Assembly: GCA_900541715.1 (NCBI GenBank)
Contig: UQLI01000001.1
Location: 62,001-126,000 of the forward strand
Origin: an uncultured Collinsella sp.
GTDB lineage: Bacteria > Actinomycetota > Coriobacteriia > Coriobacteriales > Coriobacteriaceae
Length of the DNA: 64,000 nucleotides
Direction of reading: 5' to 3'
The position numbers and the translations under genes were made by a program. Positions 40,426 to 49,310 of this stretch are shown here, piece by piece (position 1 is the first letter of the stretch; every line of letters starts with the position of its first letter). The notes under the pieces were generated by a model. That model had not been told where the DNA came from. It saw nothing but the letters and a program-made list of their open reading frames with translations, and did no database searches.

Positions 40426-41739
40426 CTAGTTGCGCTTGAGGTGGACGACGGTTTCGCAGTGGAAGGTTTGCGGGAATAGGTCGACCGGCGTGATCTTGAT
40501 GGGAGAGAAGGTGCCCTCCTCGACAAAGCGTTTGAGGTCGCGGGCCAAAGTTGCCGGGTCGCAGCTCACGTAGGCAACATCTCGGGCACTCGTACTCGCG
40601 ATGAGGTCGATGGCCTCGGGCGCCAATCCTGCGCGCGGCGGATCGACTACCAGGACATCGGCGTCCTGGTCGGGGAACTCGCGCACCGCGTCTCCGCCAA
40701 TGACGTCGACGTTATCAAGCTTGTTGATTTCCAGGTTACGGCGTAGATCGCGCACGGCGGGGCCGTAGGCCTCGACGGCAGCGACAAAGTCGCAGCGGCG
40801 GGCGAGCGGCAGGGTAAAGGTGCCGGCACCGCAGTACAGGTCCACGGCAAGCTCGTCTTCCTGCGGGTCGAGCGCTTCCATGACAAGCTCGATCAAAATC
40901 TCGGCACCCTTGGTGTTGACTTGGAAAAACGATGGGGCGGACAGGCGCATCTGACCCTCGGCGATATTCTCGGTCCATGAGCCCTCTCCGGCGAGCATTT
41001 CGACCTTGCAGACACGGCGGGCCTTCTTTTCGCCCTTGCTCATCACGCGCACGATGCTCGTGGGATGAGCGGCGTCTGCCAGAACGCGGGAGACCTGCGA
41101 GCGCGGGAAGGAGCCCGTAGGCGTCCAGAGAGCGACCTCGAGCGCCTTGGTGCGGCGCGAGGCGCGAATGCCCACGCGCTCGAGGCCCAGGTCGTGGCTG
41201 CCGCTCAGATAGTTGAGCGCGCCGACGACCGATTTGAGCGCCTTCGGGAAGCGCTTATCGAACAGCGGGCACGTATCGACGGTCACGATTTTGCTGGGGT
41301 CGACACCGTGCATGCCAAGGCGCACGCGACCGTTGACGACGGTCGGTTCGAGCTCGATTTTATTGCGGTAGCCCCAGTCGTCCTTGGTGTGGCAGATGGG
41401 CTGTACCAACTCATCGACCTGCTCAGGAGCGAACTTGCCGATGCGCTCGAGCGTGGAGCGCAGGTTTTGCTCCTTGGCGGCGAGCTGTGCCGTGCGTGAG
41501 AGATTGCCCCACGAGCAGCCGCCGCAGATGCCCACGAAGGGGCAGGGAGGCTGAATGCGATCGGGGCTTGGCTCCAGAATCTCGGTGGTGCGGGCGCGCA
41601 TGAACGACTTGCCGTCCTGTACGACCTCGGCCTCGACGGTGTCGCCTGCCACGGCACCCTGCACAAAGACGGCCTTGCCGTTGTCGGCGTGCGCCAGCCC
41701 GTCGGCGCCGTAGGTCATCGATTCTATAGTGAGCTTCAT
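40426..41739 (-). CDS. RlmD/TrmA-type RNA uracil-C5 methyltransferase
   Basis: 437 residues from the ATG at 41739. An N-terminal TRAM domain (ESMTYGADGLAHADNGKAVF) precedes an iron-sulfur cluster site CPFVGICGGCSWGNL, a SAM-binding VDLYCGAGTFTLPLA, and the catalytic VSCDPATLARDL with the nucleophilic Cys. It methylates U in 23S rRNA or tRNA with SAM as donor; which uridine cannot be told. A terminator pair separates it from ppk. Confidence 0.9.
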   Translation of the reverse strand: MKLTIESMTYGADGLAHADNGKAVFVQGAVAGDTVEAEVVQDGKSFMRARTTEILEPSPDRIQPPCPFVGICGGCSWGNLSRTAQLAAKEQNLRSTLERIGKFAPEQVDELVQPICHTKDDWGYRNKIELEPTVVNGRVRLGMHGVDPSKIVTVDTCPLFDKRFPKALKSVVGALNYLSGSHDLGLERVGIRASRRTKALEVALWTPTGSFPRSQVSRVLADAAHPTSIVRVMSKGEKKARRVCKVEMLAGEGSWTENIAEGQMRLSAPSFFQVNTKGAEILIELVMEALDPQEDELAVDLYCGAGTFTLPLARRCDFVAAVEAYGPAVRDLRRNLEINKLDNVDVIGGDAVREFPDQDADVLVVDPPRAGLAPEAIDLIASTSARDVAYVSCDPATLARDLKRFVEEGTFSPIKITPVDLFPQTFHCETVVHLKRN

Positions 41740-41787
41740 ATTCCTGCCTGTCATTCGCGTTGTTGCTCGCACCATGGTAGCAGGGAA

Positions 41788-41829
41788 AAGCGCCCCGCAT
41801 CCGAGGCTTTCCTCAAATGCGGGGCGCTT
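41788..41829 (-). terminator. Terminator of ppk
   Basis: Minus strand AAGCGCCCCGCAT pairs with ATGCGGGGCGCTT, followed by TTCCC. Confidence 0.8.
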
Positions 41830-41852
41830 CTACAAACTGCTTCTACAAACGG

Positions 41853-44426
41853 CTATTTCGTCTTGCCGGTAATGAGCGTCTTAAGACCCAGGCCGATCAG
41901 ACCCAGGCCCATGCGCACGCGACCGGGGCGATGGCGCTCGATGGCCTTGGTCTTGCCGGCGGGCTTATCGCGACGGGCACTCGTCCCGGGTGCGGACTTG
42001 GTGACCTGCGGCTCGGGCTGAGGTGCAGGTGCAGGCTCGGGCTCAATGACGGTCGCCTGGACCTCTTGGACCTTGGGCGTGGTCGGCTGCGGATCAGGAG
42101 CTGGGGCGGGCTTTGCCTCGGCGGCGGGCTCCGGAGTCGCGGTAGCGGGCTCGGGCGCTTTCTCCATGGCGGGCTCTGCGGCAGCCTCGGGCTCATTCAC
42201 CGGGGGAGCGGCAACCGCTTCCGGTTTGGCGGCTGCCCCATGTTCAACCTCGGCCTGAATAGCTTCTTCGGCCACACGTTCCTTCTCCTGTGCGCGCTGC
42301 TGCGCGGCGGCCTCGGCGTTGCGATAGGCACGCTCCAGTAGAGCTTCCTGCGAGTTGAAGGGTTTCTCACCCTCTGCACGTTCCACGGGGACCCAGGTGC
42401 CGTCGCTCGTGAGGCTGCGGGCCTTCACGTTGTCCTGCAGCTGCATGCCCATGTACTCGTGCACTAGGGCGCGGCAGGTGGGGTCGAGCACGGGGAAGGC
42501 GATCTCCACGCGGTGCTCGGTGTTGCGTGTCATCATGTCTGCCGAGCTCAGGTAAATCATGTCCGAGTCCACGCCAAAAGCGTAAACACGGGCGTGCTCC
42601 AAAAAGCGTCCGACGATGGAGCGGACATGCACGTTCTCGGTCTTGCCCGGAACACCGGGCTTGAGGCACGAGATGCCGCGGATGATCATGTCTACGCGCA
42701 CGCCGGCACACGATGCCTCGGCGATCTTGTCGATAACCTCGCGGTCGGTCAGCGAGTTGAGCTTAAAGAACACGCGGGCGGGCTCGCCGGCAAGGGCGCG
42801 CTGGATCTCGCGGTCAAGCCCGCGCATGATGAGCGGTTTCAGTCCGACGGGCGCCACACCCAGGAAGCGGTAGTCGCCGCGCAGGTTGCCCAGCGACAGA
42901 TTGCGGAAGAACAGGTTGGCGTCTTCACCGATGCCGGGATGGGCCGTCATGAGCATAAAGTCGCTGTAGAGTTTGGCCGTCTTCTCGTTAAAGTTGCCGG
43001 TGCCCAAAAGCGTGAGGCGGGTGAGCGCCATACCCTCGCGATAGGTGAGCTGGCAGATCTTTGAGTGGCATTTAAAGCCCTCGGAACCATAGATGACGGT
43101 GCAGCCCGCTTCTTCCAGACGCTCGGCCCACTCGATGTTGTTCTGCTCGTCAAAGCGCGCGCGGAGCTCCATGAGCACCGTGACCTCTTTGCCGTTCTCG
43201 GCAGCATCGATCAGCGACTCGCACAGGCGGCTCTGCTTGGCCACGCGGTAGAGCGTGATGCGCAGCGAGATGCACTCGGGGTCATAGGCGGCCTCGTGCA
43301 CCAGGTCCAAGAACGGGTTCATGGCCTCGTAGGGATAAAAGAGCAGCTTGTCGTGCTGCAGCACCTGCTCGCGGATGGAGCGGGTCATGTCGATGTTGGG
43401 ATTGGGCTGCGGCCTAAACGGCGTAAAGAGCAGCTCGTTGCGCAGGTGCTCGGGAATCTTGCCCTCAATGCCGAAGACGTAGCCCAGGTTGAGCGGGATA
43501 TCGCAGGTAAAGACAGAGCGGCGCGAAAGCTCGAGCGCCTTGCGGATAGTCTTGAGCGTTGCCTTCTCGAGCGACCCCGAGACCGCGAGCACTACCGGCT
43601 GCAGGCGCAGGCGCTTCTTGAGGATGCGCTTCATGTGCTGGCGGTAGTCCTCTTCCTCTTCGACGCCCTCGCCGTCCGGATCGATGTCGGCGTTGCGGGT
43701 GACGCGGATCAGCGCACGATCCAGCGGCTTATAGGAGCCAAAGCAGCTGTCCAAGCAGGCGAGGATGACGCCCTCGAGCAAGATGTAGGAGTAGGTGCCG
43801 GTGGGCGAGGGGATCTCGACCACGCGGTTCATTGAGGCGGGAATCTCGATAAGGCCCAGCAGGCTCTCCTCGTCGGTGGCGCCGTCCAGACCACAGGCCA
43901 GATAGAGCGCGCCATTGCGCAGGTTGGGGAAGGGGTGGCGCGGATCGATGACCAGCGGCGAGATGACCGGTGACACGTAGGCCTGGAAGTAGCGGGTTAC
44001 AAAGGTGCGCTCCTCGGGCGTAAGCGAATCGATGCGGGCGCGGTGAACGCCCAAGGTGTCGAGCTTGCCCTCGATGCTCTTAAAGATGGACTCCCAACGG
44101 GTAAGGAGCCCGGGCATTTCGGCCATGACAGCATCGACCTGTTCGGAGGCGGTCATATTGCTCTTGTTGTCGACAGGTTGTTTTTTGAGCTCCGCCAGAT
44201 CGGACAGGCCGCCCACGCGCACCATAAGGAACTCGTCGAGGTTGGACTCGAAGATCGAGACGAACTTTAGTCGCTCGAATAACGGAACGGTTTCGTCGAA
44301 GGCTTCGTCGAGCACGCGGTTGTCAAAGCGTAGCCAGCTGAGCTCTCGGTTTTGCGTGTACGAGAAGTCGCGCGGCGGTTTGCGCAGCTTTGCGGCGGCT
44401 TGCTTCTTTTCGATTTTGCTCGGCAT
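41853..44426 (-). CDS. ppk1: Polyphosphate kinase with long Pro/Ala-rich tail
   Basis: 857 residues from the ATG at 44426 (another start six bases upstream). PPK1 polymerises the ATP gamma-phosphate. Typical domains: ELSWLRFDNRVLDEA at the N-terminus, the autophosphorylated His in GFKCHSKICQLTYREG (about residue 450) and a second conserved His in NVHVRSIVGRFLEHARVY. The ordinary enzyme ends near residue 700. Here about 150 extra residues follow: a helical segment, then a Pro/Ala/Glu low-complexity region and a basic, hydrophobic end (VRMGLGLIGLGLKTLITGK) that could touch membrane or RNA. Terminator downstream. Confidence 0.9.
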   Translation of the reverse strand: MPSKIEKKQAAAKLRKPPRDFSYTQNRELSWLRFDNRVLDEAFDETVPLFERLKFVSIFESNLDEFLMVRVGGLSDLAELKKQPVDNKSNMTASEQVDAVMAEMPGLLTRWESIFKSIEGKLDTLGVHRARIDSLTPEERTFVTRYFQAYVSPVISPLVIDPRHPFPNLRNGALYLACGLDGATDEESLLGLIEIPASMNRVVEIPSPTGTYSYILLEGVILACLDSCFGSYKPLDRALIRVTRNADIDPDGEGVEEEEDYRQHMKRILKKRLRLQPVVLAVSGSLEKATLKTIRKALELSRRSVFTCDIPLNLGYVFGIEGKIPEHLRNELLFTPFRPQPNPNIDMTRSIREQVLQHDKLLFYPYEAMNPFLDLVHEAAYDPECISLRITLYRVAKQSRLCESLIDAAENGKEVTVLMELRARFDEQNNIEWAERLEEAGCTVIYGSEGFKCHSKICQLTYREGMALTRLTLLGTGNFNEKTAKLYSDFMLMTAHPGIGEDANLFFRNLSLGNLRGDYRFLGVAPVGLKPLIMRGLDREIQRALAGEPARVFFKLNSLTDREVIDKIAEASCAGVRVDMIIRGISCLKPGVPGKTENVHVRSIVGRFLEHARVYAFGVDSDMIYLSSADMMTRNTEHRVEIAFPVLDPTCRALVHEYMGMQLQDNVKARSLTSDGTWVPVERAEGEKPFNSQEALLERAYRNAEAAAQQRAQEKERVAEEAIQAEVEHGAAAKPEAVAAPPVNEPEAAAEPAMEKAPEPATATPEPAAEAKPAPAPDPQPTTPKVQEVQATVIEPEPAPAPQPEPQVTKSAPGTSARRDKPAGKTKAIERHRPGRVRMGLGLIGLGLKTLITGKTK

Positions 44427-44471
44427 ATGCATCTGTCCGTTCAGTCCCCACAAGGGACGGTAGCCTAACAC

Positions 44472-44834
44472 TAATCACTATTGTCTCAATTTAGTCGACC
44501 TGTGGCACGGACGCATCGCGCGAACGGTATCTTTACCTACTTCTTACGCTGCCAAGGCATGCAACTAACTGCCCAACTCGTTTAGAAACAATCTATATCC
44601 ATACTCAATTGGTGAGGATGTATGAATAAGAATGATTGAGAGCTGAATATAATCGAATCCAAATTGAATCATGAACAAACGACATATATATGCAGAAAAC
44701 CGTTTTAGCTATGCAATTCCTAAACATGAAAATATTTGTGCAATCTAGCTTAATTCCTTAGAAAAAAGAACATTTACCTTTGAAAACCTGCTTTAGAGAA
44801 CCGAAGTGCATCATGGGGGAATCATATGAGATAT
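44472..44834. other. AT-rich intergenic leader upstream of arcA copy 1
   Basis: About 360 bases with no gene. Contains TATGAATAAGAATGATT and CTGAATATAATCGAATCC, which look somewhat like ArgR boxes (TGAAT...ATTCA), and the single site GCGAACGGTATC near 44518. Nothing else is convincing. Confidence 0.35.
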
Positions 44835-44901
44835 ACCGTTCATCGCACTTTGCTGACCGTTCGGTGGCGAGGTGGAATTGCAGGTGGTTTTTGGATATAA
44901 C
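44835..44901 (+). promoter_or_regulatory. Promoter of arcA copy 1 with 21-bp-spaced direct repeats
   Basis: ACCGTTCA (44835-44842) and ACCGTTCG (44856-44863) are 21 bp apart, so they lie on the same helix face. The -10 is TATAAC (44896-44901); no consensus -35, which fits an activator-dependent promoter. The arcA copy 2 promoter has the same arrangement. Confidence 0.6.
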
Positions 44902-44983
44902 TAGAGCTGTCAGCAAGCAGCGTCCCATACGGAGGGGCGCTGATACATTCGGCCAGTAAGGCCCGAAAGAAAGGTAGGAGGCC

Positions 44984-46225
44984 ATGACGAAAGGTCTGCA
45001 CGTGCCTTCCGAGATCGGCAAGCTCAGGAAGGTCTGCCTGCACCGTCCCGGCGACGAGCTCCTCAACCTGCCGCCCGACGAGCTCGAGCGACTCCTGTTC
45101 GACGACGTCCCGTTCCTGGAGGTCGCGCAGCAGGAGCACGACACCTTCGCCCAGATCCTGAGGGACCAGGGCGTGGAGGTGCTCTACCTCGAGAACCTCG
45201 TCGCCGAGGTGTTCGACCAGGTCCCCGGCGCCCGCGCCGAGTTCACCGACCAGTACATCGCCGAGGCCGGCATCCGCGGCCAGCACATGCCGCAGATCGT
45301 CCGCGAGAAGCTGGACTCCATCGAGGACAACCTCGAGTTCGTCAAGAAGACCATGGCCGGCATGACCAAGTCCGAGATCGACATGCCCCTCACGGCGTCC
45401 ACGACCCTCGACTCCCTGGTCAACTCCGAGTCCGAGTCCGACCTGATCATCGACCCGATGCCCAACCTCTACTTCACCCGCGACCCGTTCGCGGTCGTCG
45501 GCGAGGGCGTCAACCTCAACCGCATGTACTCGGTCACCCGCAACCGCGAGACCCTGTACGGCAAGTACATCTTCAAGTACCACCCCGACTACAAGGACGT
45601 CTCGCTGTACTTCCGCCGCGACTGCCAGTTCCACACCGAGGGCGGCGACGTGCTGAACATCAACGAGAAGACCCTCGCCGTCGGCATCTCCCAGCGCACC
45701 CAGGCCGCCGCGATCGACGTCATGGCCCAGAACATCTTCTGGAACTCCGACTCCAAGGTCGAGCGCATCCTGGCCTTCGACATCCCGGTCTCGCGCGCCT
45801 TCATGCACCTCGACACGGTCTTCACCCAGATCGACGTCGATAAGTTCACGATCCACCCCGCCATCATGGGCACCCTGCGCGTCTACGAGCTGACCGCCGG
45901 CAAGAACCCGGGCGACGTGAACATCCGCCTGATCGAGGACACCCTCGAGCACGTCCTGGAGGACGCCACCGGCGTCGACCAGGTCAAGCTGATCCCCTGC
46001 GGCGGCGGCGACCCGATCGCGGCCTCCCGCGAGCAGTGGAACGACGGCTCCAACACCCTGTGCGTCGAGCCCGGCAAGATCTGCGTCTACGCCCGCAACA
46101 CCGTCACCAACGACGTGCTGTACAAGGAGGGCCTGGACCTTCTCGTCGTGCCCTCCGCCGAGCTCTCCCGCGGCCGCGGCGGCCCGCGCTGCATGAGCAT
46201 GCCCTTCTGGCGCGAGGACCTCTAA
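44984..46225 (+). CDS. arcA: Arginine deiminase, copy 1
   Basis: 413 residues. Hydrolyses arginine to citrulline and ammonia, the first step of the ADI pathway. Active-site elements: FTRDPF, HTEGGDVLNI (catalytic His/Glu), and Cys403 in GGPRCMSMPF. The ribosome site AAAGGTAGGAGGCC is very strong. From 44960 to 46226 the sequence appears identical, base for base, to copy 2 at 48045-49311, including silent positions (three overlapping frames translate the same). Almost every wobble position is C or G, unlike most neighbours. Copy 1 has its own promoter and is followed by a strong terminator. Confidence 0.95.
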   Translation: MTKGLHVPSEIGKLRKVCLHRPGDELLNLPPDELERLLFDDVPFLEVAQQEHDTFAQILRDQGVEVLYLENLVAEVFDQVPGARAEFTDQYIAEAGIRGQHMPQIVREKLDSIEDNLEFVKKTMAGMTKSEIDMPLTASTTLDSLVNSESESDLIIDPMPNLYFTRDPFAVVGEGVNLNRMYSVTRNRETLYGKYIFKYHPDYKDVSLYFRRDCQFHTEGGDVLNINEKTLAVGISQRTQAAAIDVMAQNIFWNSDSKVERILAFDIPVSRAFMHLDTVFTQIDVDKFTIHPAIMGTLRVYELTAGKNPGDVNIRLIEDTLEHVLEDATGVDQVKLIPCGGGDPIAASREQWNDGSNTLCVEPGKICVYARNTVTNDVLYKEGLDLLVVPSAELSRGRGGPRCMSMPFWREDL

Positions 46226-46285
46226 GGTCTTCAAGGACCCGTACAGGTCATAATACATACATCTAGCTGCCATTAGATGTCTCCC

Positions 46286-46319
46286 ATTGGGGCGGTGCGG
46301 GTTTTCGCACCGCCCCAAT
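46286..46319 (+). terminator. Terminator after arcA copy 1
   Basis: ATTGGGGCGGTGCG pairs perfectly with CGCACCGCCCCAAT, followed by CTTGT. Confidence 0.8.
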
Positions 46320-46374
46320 CTTGTATGAGGGACGTCAACACGATTGGATGACTGCTTTTGTAAGGAGCTTGGCC

Positions 46375-47499
46375 ATGGACATCAAGACGATTGGCGTTGA
46401 GGAATGGCTCAACGTTTGGGAGAAGAGTGCCACGTGGGACATCGCCCAGTCGACGATCTCGTCGCTCACCATGGGCGAGCTGCGCGCGCTCGATGAGCAG
46501 GACGGCGCCACGTTCTACGAGCGCCTGGACCGCGAGAAGATGAACTACGGCTGGATCGAGGGCTCGCCGGAGTTTAAGGCCGAGGTTGCCAAGCTGTATC
46601 GTCGCGAGGTCAATCCCGACCACATTCTGCAGACCAATGGCTGCACGGGTGCGAACCTCAACGCCATCATGGCCGTGGTCGAGCCCGGCGACCACGTTAT
46701 CGCCGAGTGGCCTACCTATGCGCCGCTCTATGAGATCCCACGTACGCTCGGCGCCGAGGTCGAGTATTGGGAGCTTCGCGAGGGGCTCGGATGGAAACCC
46801 GATATCGAACAGCTCAAGCGCCTCGTTCGTCCCAACACGAAGCTCATCTGCATCAACAACGCATCGAACCCCATCGGTACGGTGCTCGATGCCGATATGC
46901 TCGGCCAGATTGCCGAGATCGCCCGCTCGGTGGGCGCCTATGTGCTGTGCGACGAGGTGTACCTGCCGCTTGAGAACACCGAGGCCTTTATGTCGATGGT
47001 CGACGTGTACGAGAGGGCCATTGTCACCAACTCGTTGTCGAAGACCTATTCGACGCCTGCGGCCCGCGTGGGCTGGGTCGTGGCCGACGAAGAGGTGTCC
47101 AACCGCATCCGTACCTATCGCGATTACACCATGATCTGCGGCGGTGTGTTCAACGACGCCTTGGCGACCTATGTGCTTGAGCACAAGGACAAGATCCTCG
47201 AGCGCAATCGCAAGATCGTGTTTGGCAACCGCGATATCGCGCAGGCTTGGATCGATACGCAGCATCGCGTTTCCTGGACGGCCCCACAGGGCGTGTCTAC
47301 CTCGTTTATCCAGCTGGATATTCCCGAGGACGACGAGGAGTTCTGCAAGCGCCTGCTGTCCGAGAGGGGAGTGCTGCTGGTACCCGGCAGCCGCTTTGAG
47401 CTTCCCTGTGGCGCACGCCTGGGCTACTGCGCGAGCGAGGACGTTCTGCGCGAGGGCCTGAGGCTTTTGGGCGAGGCGCTGGCGGAGTTTGATCGCTAG
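46375..47499 (+). CDS. PLP-dependent class I/II aminotransferase
   Basis: 374 residues; start at 46375 with TAAGGAGCTTGGCC. Fold-type I signs: NGCTGANLNAI, WPTYAPLYEI, INNASNPIGTVL, CDEVYLPLE, and the PLP lysine in VTNSLSKTYSTPAARVGW. Its place between two arcA genes and its resemblance to arginine-related PLP enzymes such as capreomycidine synthase suggest an arginine, citrulline or ornithine substrate. That is context, not proof. It does not have the arcA-type extreme codon bias and probably has its own promoter near 46330. Confidence 0.85.
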   Translation: MDIKTIGVEEWLNVWEKSATWDIAQSTISSLTMGELRALDEQDGATFYERLDREKMNYGWIEGSPEFKAEVAKLYRREVNPDHILQTNGCTGANLNAIMAVVEPGDHVIAEWPTYAPLYEIPRTLGAEVEYWELREGLGWKPDIEQLKRLVRPNTKLICINNASNPIGTVLDADMLGQIAEIARSVGAYVLCDEVYLPLENTEAFMSMVDVYERAIVTNSLSKTYSTPAARVGWVVADEEVSNRIRTYRDYTMICGGVFNDALATYVLEHKDKILERNRKIVFGNRDIAQAWIDTQHRVSWTAPQGVSTSFIQLDIPEDDEEFCKRLLSERGVLLVPGSRFELPCGARLGYCASEDVLREGLRLLGEALAEFDR

Positions 47500-47550
47500 G
47501 ATTCCGACGGCTCTCAAAGCCGCTCAAATCTGTCTACGATTATCGATAAC

Positions 47551-47586
47551 AGTCCCGTTTCCCATGAGGGGAGCGGGACTTTTTTC
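47551..47586 (+). terminator. Terminator after the aminotransferase
   Basis: AGTCCCG pairs with CGGGACT, with inner partial pairing, followed by six T. Confidence 0.85.
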
Positions 47587-47664
47587 TATACCGAGAAGTC
47601 AAGTTGTTACAAATGAGGCCGTAAGGTGAGCCGGTATTCGCTGGGCCTTATACTGAGCTTCCGG

Positions 47665-47693
47665 TGAACGGTATCAAGTGTCTGGTAAACGGT
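47665..47693 (-). promoter_or_regulatory. 21-bp-spaced ACCGTT direct repeats, opposite orientation
   Basis: TGAACGGT (47665-47672) and TAAACGGT (47686-47693) are 21 bp apart: on the minus strand ACCGTTTA then ACCGTTCA, the same motif and spacing as in the two arcA promoters. No minus-strand gene follows, so it may be an upstream site for arcA copy 2, 250 bp away. Confidence 0.55.
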
Positions 47694-47815
47694 AATTTGT
47701 TACCAGAAATGAATAGGACAAACTTTTTTCTGAATAAAAATGAAAATGGTTGAGACGCGGTATGAATCGCTAATTCTATTCATAGCTTTATTGGAAATAT
47801 GCAATTTGAGGGTGG

Positions 47816-47887
47816 TTTAATAAAGTTTAGTTCCATTTGCTATCTGGATTGAAAACGCGGTTAAGCACGTAAATAAACTTTATTAAA
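47816..47887. repeat. AT-rich inverted repeat upstream of arcA copy 2
   Basis: TTTAATAAAGTTTA (47816-47829) and TAAACTTTATTAAA (47874-47887) are perfect 14-bp inverted repeats centred 58 bp apart. Could be a pair of operators or a hairpin. Lies 34 bp before the activator-type repeats. The rest of 47590-47920 has no gene. Confidence 0.55.
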
Positions 47888-47920
47888 TCAAAGTGTGCCA
47901 TGCGTGAAGTATATGTGTAT

Positions 47921-47986
47921 GCCGTTCACCCCTCATATAAAACCGTTCGGGGCGAGGTGGAAGTATGAGCTGATTTTGGATATAAA
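47921..47986 (+). promoter_or_regulatory. Promoter of arcA copy 2 with 21-bp-spaced direct repeats
   Basis: GCCGTTCA (47921-47928) and ACCGTTCG (47942-47949), 21 bp apart, then GGCGAGGTGGAAG and -10 TATAAA (47981-47986). Same spacing as copy 1 within one base. Confidence 0.6.
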
Positions 47987-48068
47987 TATGTCGTCAGCAA
48001 TAACGCCTCACACGGAGGGGCGCTAACGAATCGGCCCTGACAGGGGCCCGAAAGAAAGGTAGGAGGCC

Positions 48069-49310
48069 ATGACGAAAGGTCTGCACGTGCCTTCCGAGAT
48101 CGGCAAGCTCAGGAAGGTCTGCCTGCACCGTCCCGGCGACGAGCTCCTCAACCTGCCGCCCGACGAGCTCGAGCGACTCCTGTTCGACGACGTCCCGTTC
48201 CTGGAGGTCGCGCAGCAGGAGCACGACACCTTCGCCCAGATCCTGAGGGACCAGGGCGTGGAGGTGCTCTACCTCGAGAACCTCGTCGCCGAGGTGTTCG
48301 ACCAGGTCCCCGGCGCCCGCGCCGAGTTCACCGACCAGTACATCGCCGAGGCCGGCATCCGCGGCCAGCACATGCCGCAGATCGTCCGCGAGAAGCTGGA
48401 CTCCATCGAGGACAACCTCGAGTTCGTCAAGAAGACCATGGCCGGCATGACCAAGTCCGAGATCGACATGCCCCTCACGGCGTCCACGACCCTCGACTCC
48501 CTGGTCAACTCCGAGTCCGAGTCCGACCTGATCATCGACCCGATGCCCAACCTCTACTTCACCCGCGACCCGTTCGCGGTCGTCGGCGAGGGCGTCAACC
48601 TCAACCGCATGTACTCGGTCACCCGCAACCGCGAGACCCTGTACGGCAAGTACATCTTCAAGTACCACCCCGACTACAAGGACGTCTCGCTGTACTTCCG
48701 CCGCGACTGCCAGTTCCACACCGAGGGCGGCGACGTGCTGAACATCAACGAGAAGACCCTCGCCGTCGGCATCTCCCAGCGCACCCAGGCCGCCGCGATC
48801 GACGTCATGGCCCAGAACATCTTCTGGAACTCCGACTCCAAGGTCGAGCGCATCCTGGCCTTCGACATCCCGGTCTCGCGCGCCTTCATGCACCTCGACA
48901 CGGTCTTCACCCAGATCGACGTCGATAAGTTCACGATCCACCCCGCCATCATGGGCACCCTGCGCGTCTACGAGCTGACCGCCGGCAAGAACCCGGGCGA
49001 CGTGAACATCCGCCTGATCGAGGACACCCTCGAGCACGTCCTGGAGGACGCCACCGGCGTCGACCAGGTCAAGCTGATCCCCTGCGGCGGCGGCGACCCG
49101 ATCGCGGCCTCCCGCGAGCAGTGGAACGACGGCTCCAACACCCTGTGCGTCGAGCCCGGCAAGATCTGCGTCTACGCCCGCAACACCGTCACCAACGACG
49201 TGCTGTACAAGGAGGGCCTGGACCTTCTCGTCGTGCCCTCCGCCGAGCTCTCCCGCGGCCGCGGCGGCCCGCGCTGCATGAGCATGCCCTTCTGGCGCGA
49301 GGACCTCTAA
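48069..49310 (+). CDS. arcA: Arginine deiminase, copy 2
   Basis: Identical protein and, as far as I can read, identical DNA to copy 1, but with a different 5' leader and followed directly by argF instead of a terminator; the flanks make an assembly artefact unlikely. Being base-identical while the promoters have diverged points to gene conversion or a very recent duplication. This copy is in the operon with ornithine carbamoyltransferase, so it probably serves the catabolic pathway proper. Catalytic Cys403 and the HTEGGDV and FTRDPF motifs are intact. Confidence 0.95.
   Translation: MTKGLHVPSEIGKLRKVCLHRPGDELLNLPPDELERLLFDDVPFLEVAQQEHDTFAQILRDQGVEVLYLENLVAEVFDQVPGARAEFTDQYIAEAGIRGQHMPQIVREKLDSIEDNLEFVKKTMAGMTKSEIDMPLTASTTLDSLVNSESESDLIIDPMPNLYFTRDPFAVVGEGVNLNRMYSVTRNRETLYGKYIFKYHPDYKDVSLYFRRDCQFHTEGGDVLNINEKTLAVGISQRTQAAAIDVMAQNIFWNSDSKVERILAFDIPVSRAFMHLDTVFTQIDVDKFTIHPAIMGTLRVYELTAGKNPGDVNIRLIEDTLEHVLEDATGVDQVKLIPCGGGDPIAASREQWNDGSNTLCVEPGKICVYARNTVTNDVLYKEGLDLLVVPSAELSRGRGGPRCMSMPFWREDL

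Noticed and set aside
44826..44900. Small frame MRYTVHRTLLTVRWRGG... as a possible leader peptide of arcA copy 1
   Set aside because: It overlaps the promoter repeats and ends within the -10 element, lacks a ribosome site and has no counterpart before arcA copy 2.
44984..49310. Identical arcA copies as an assembly duplication
   Set aside because: Upstream leaders, downstream genes and the intervening aminotransferase are all different, so two real loci are more likely.
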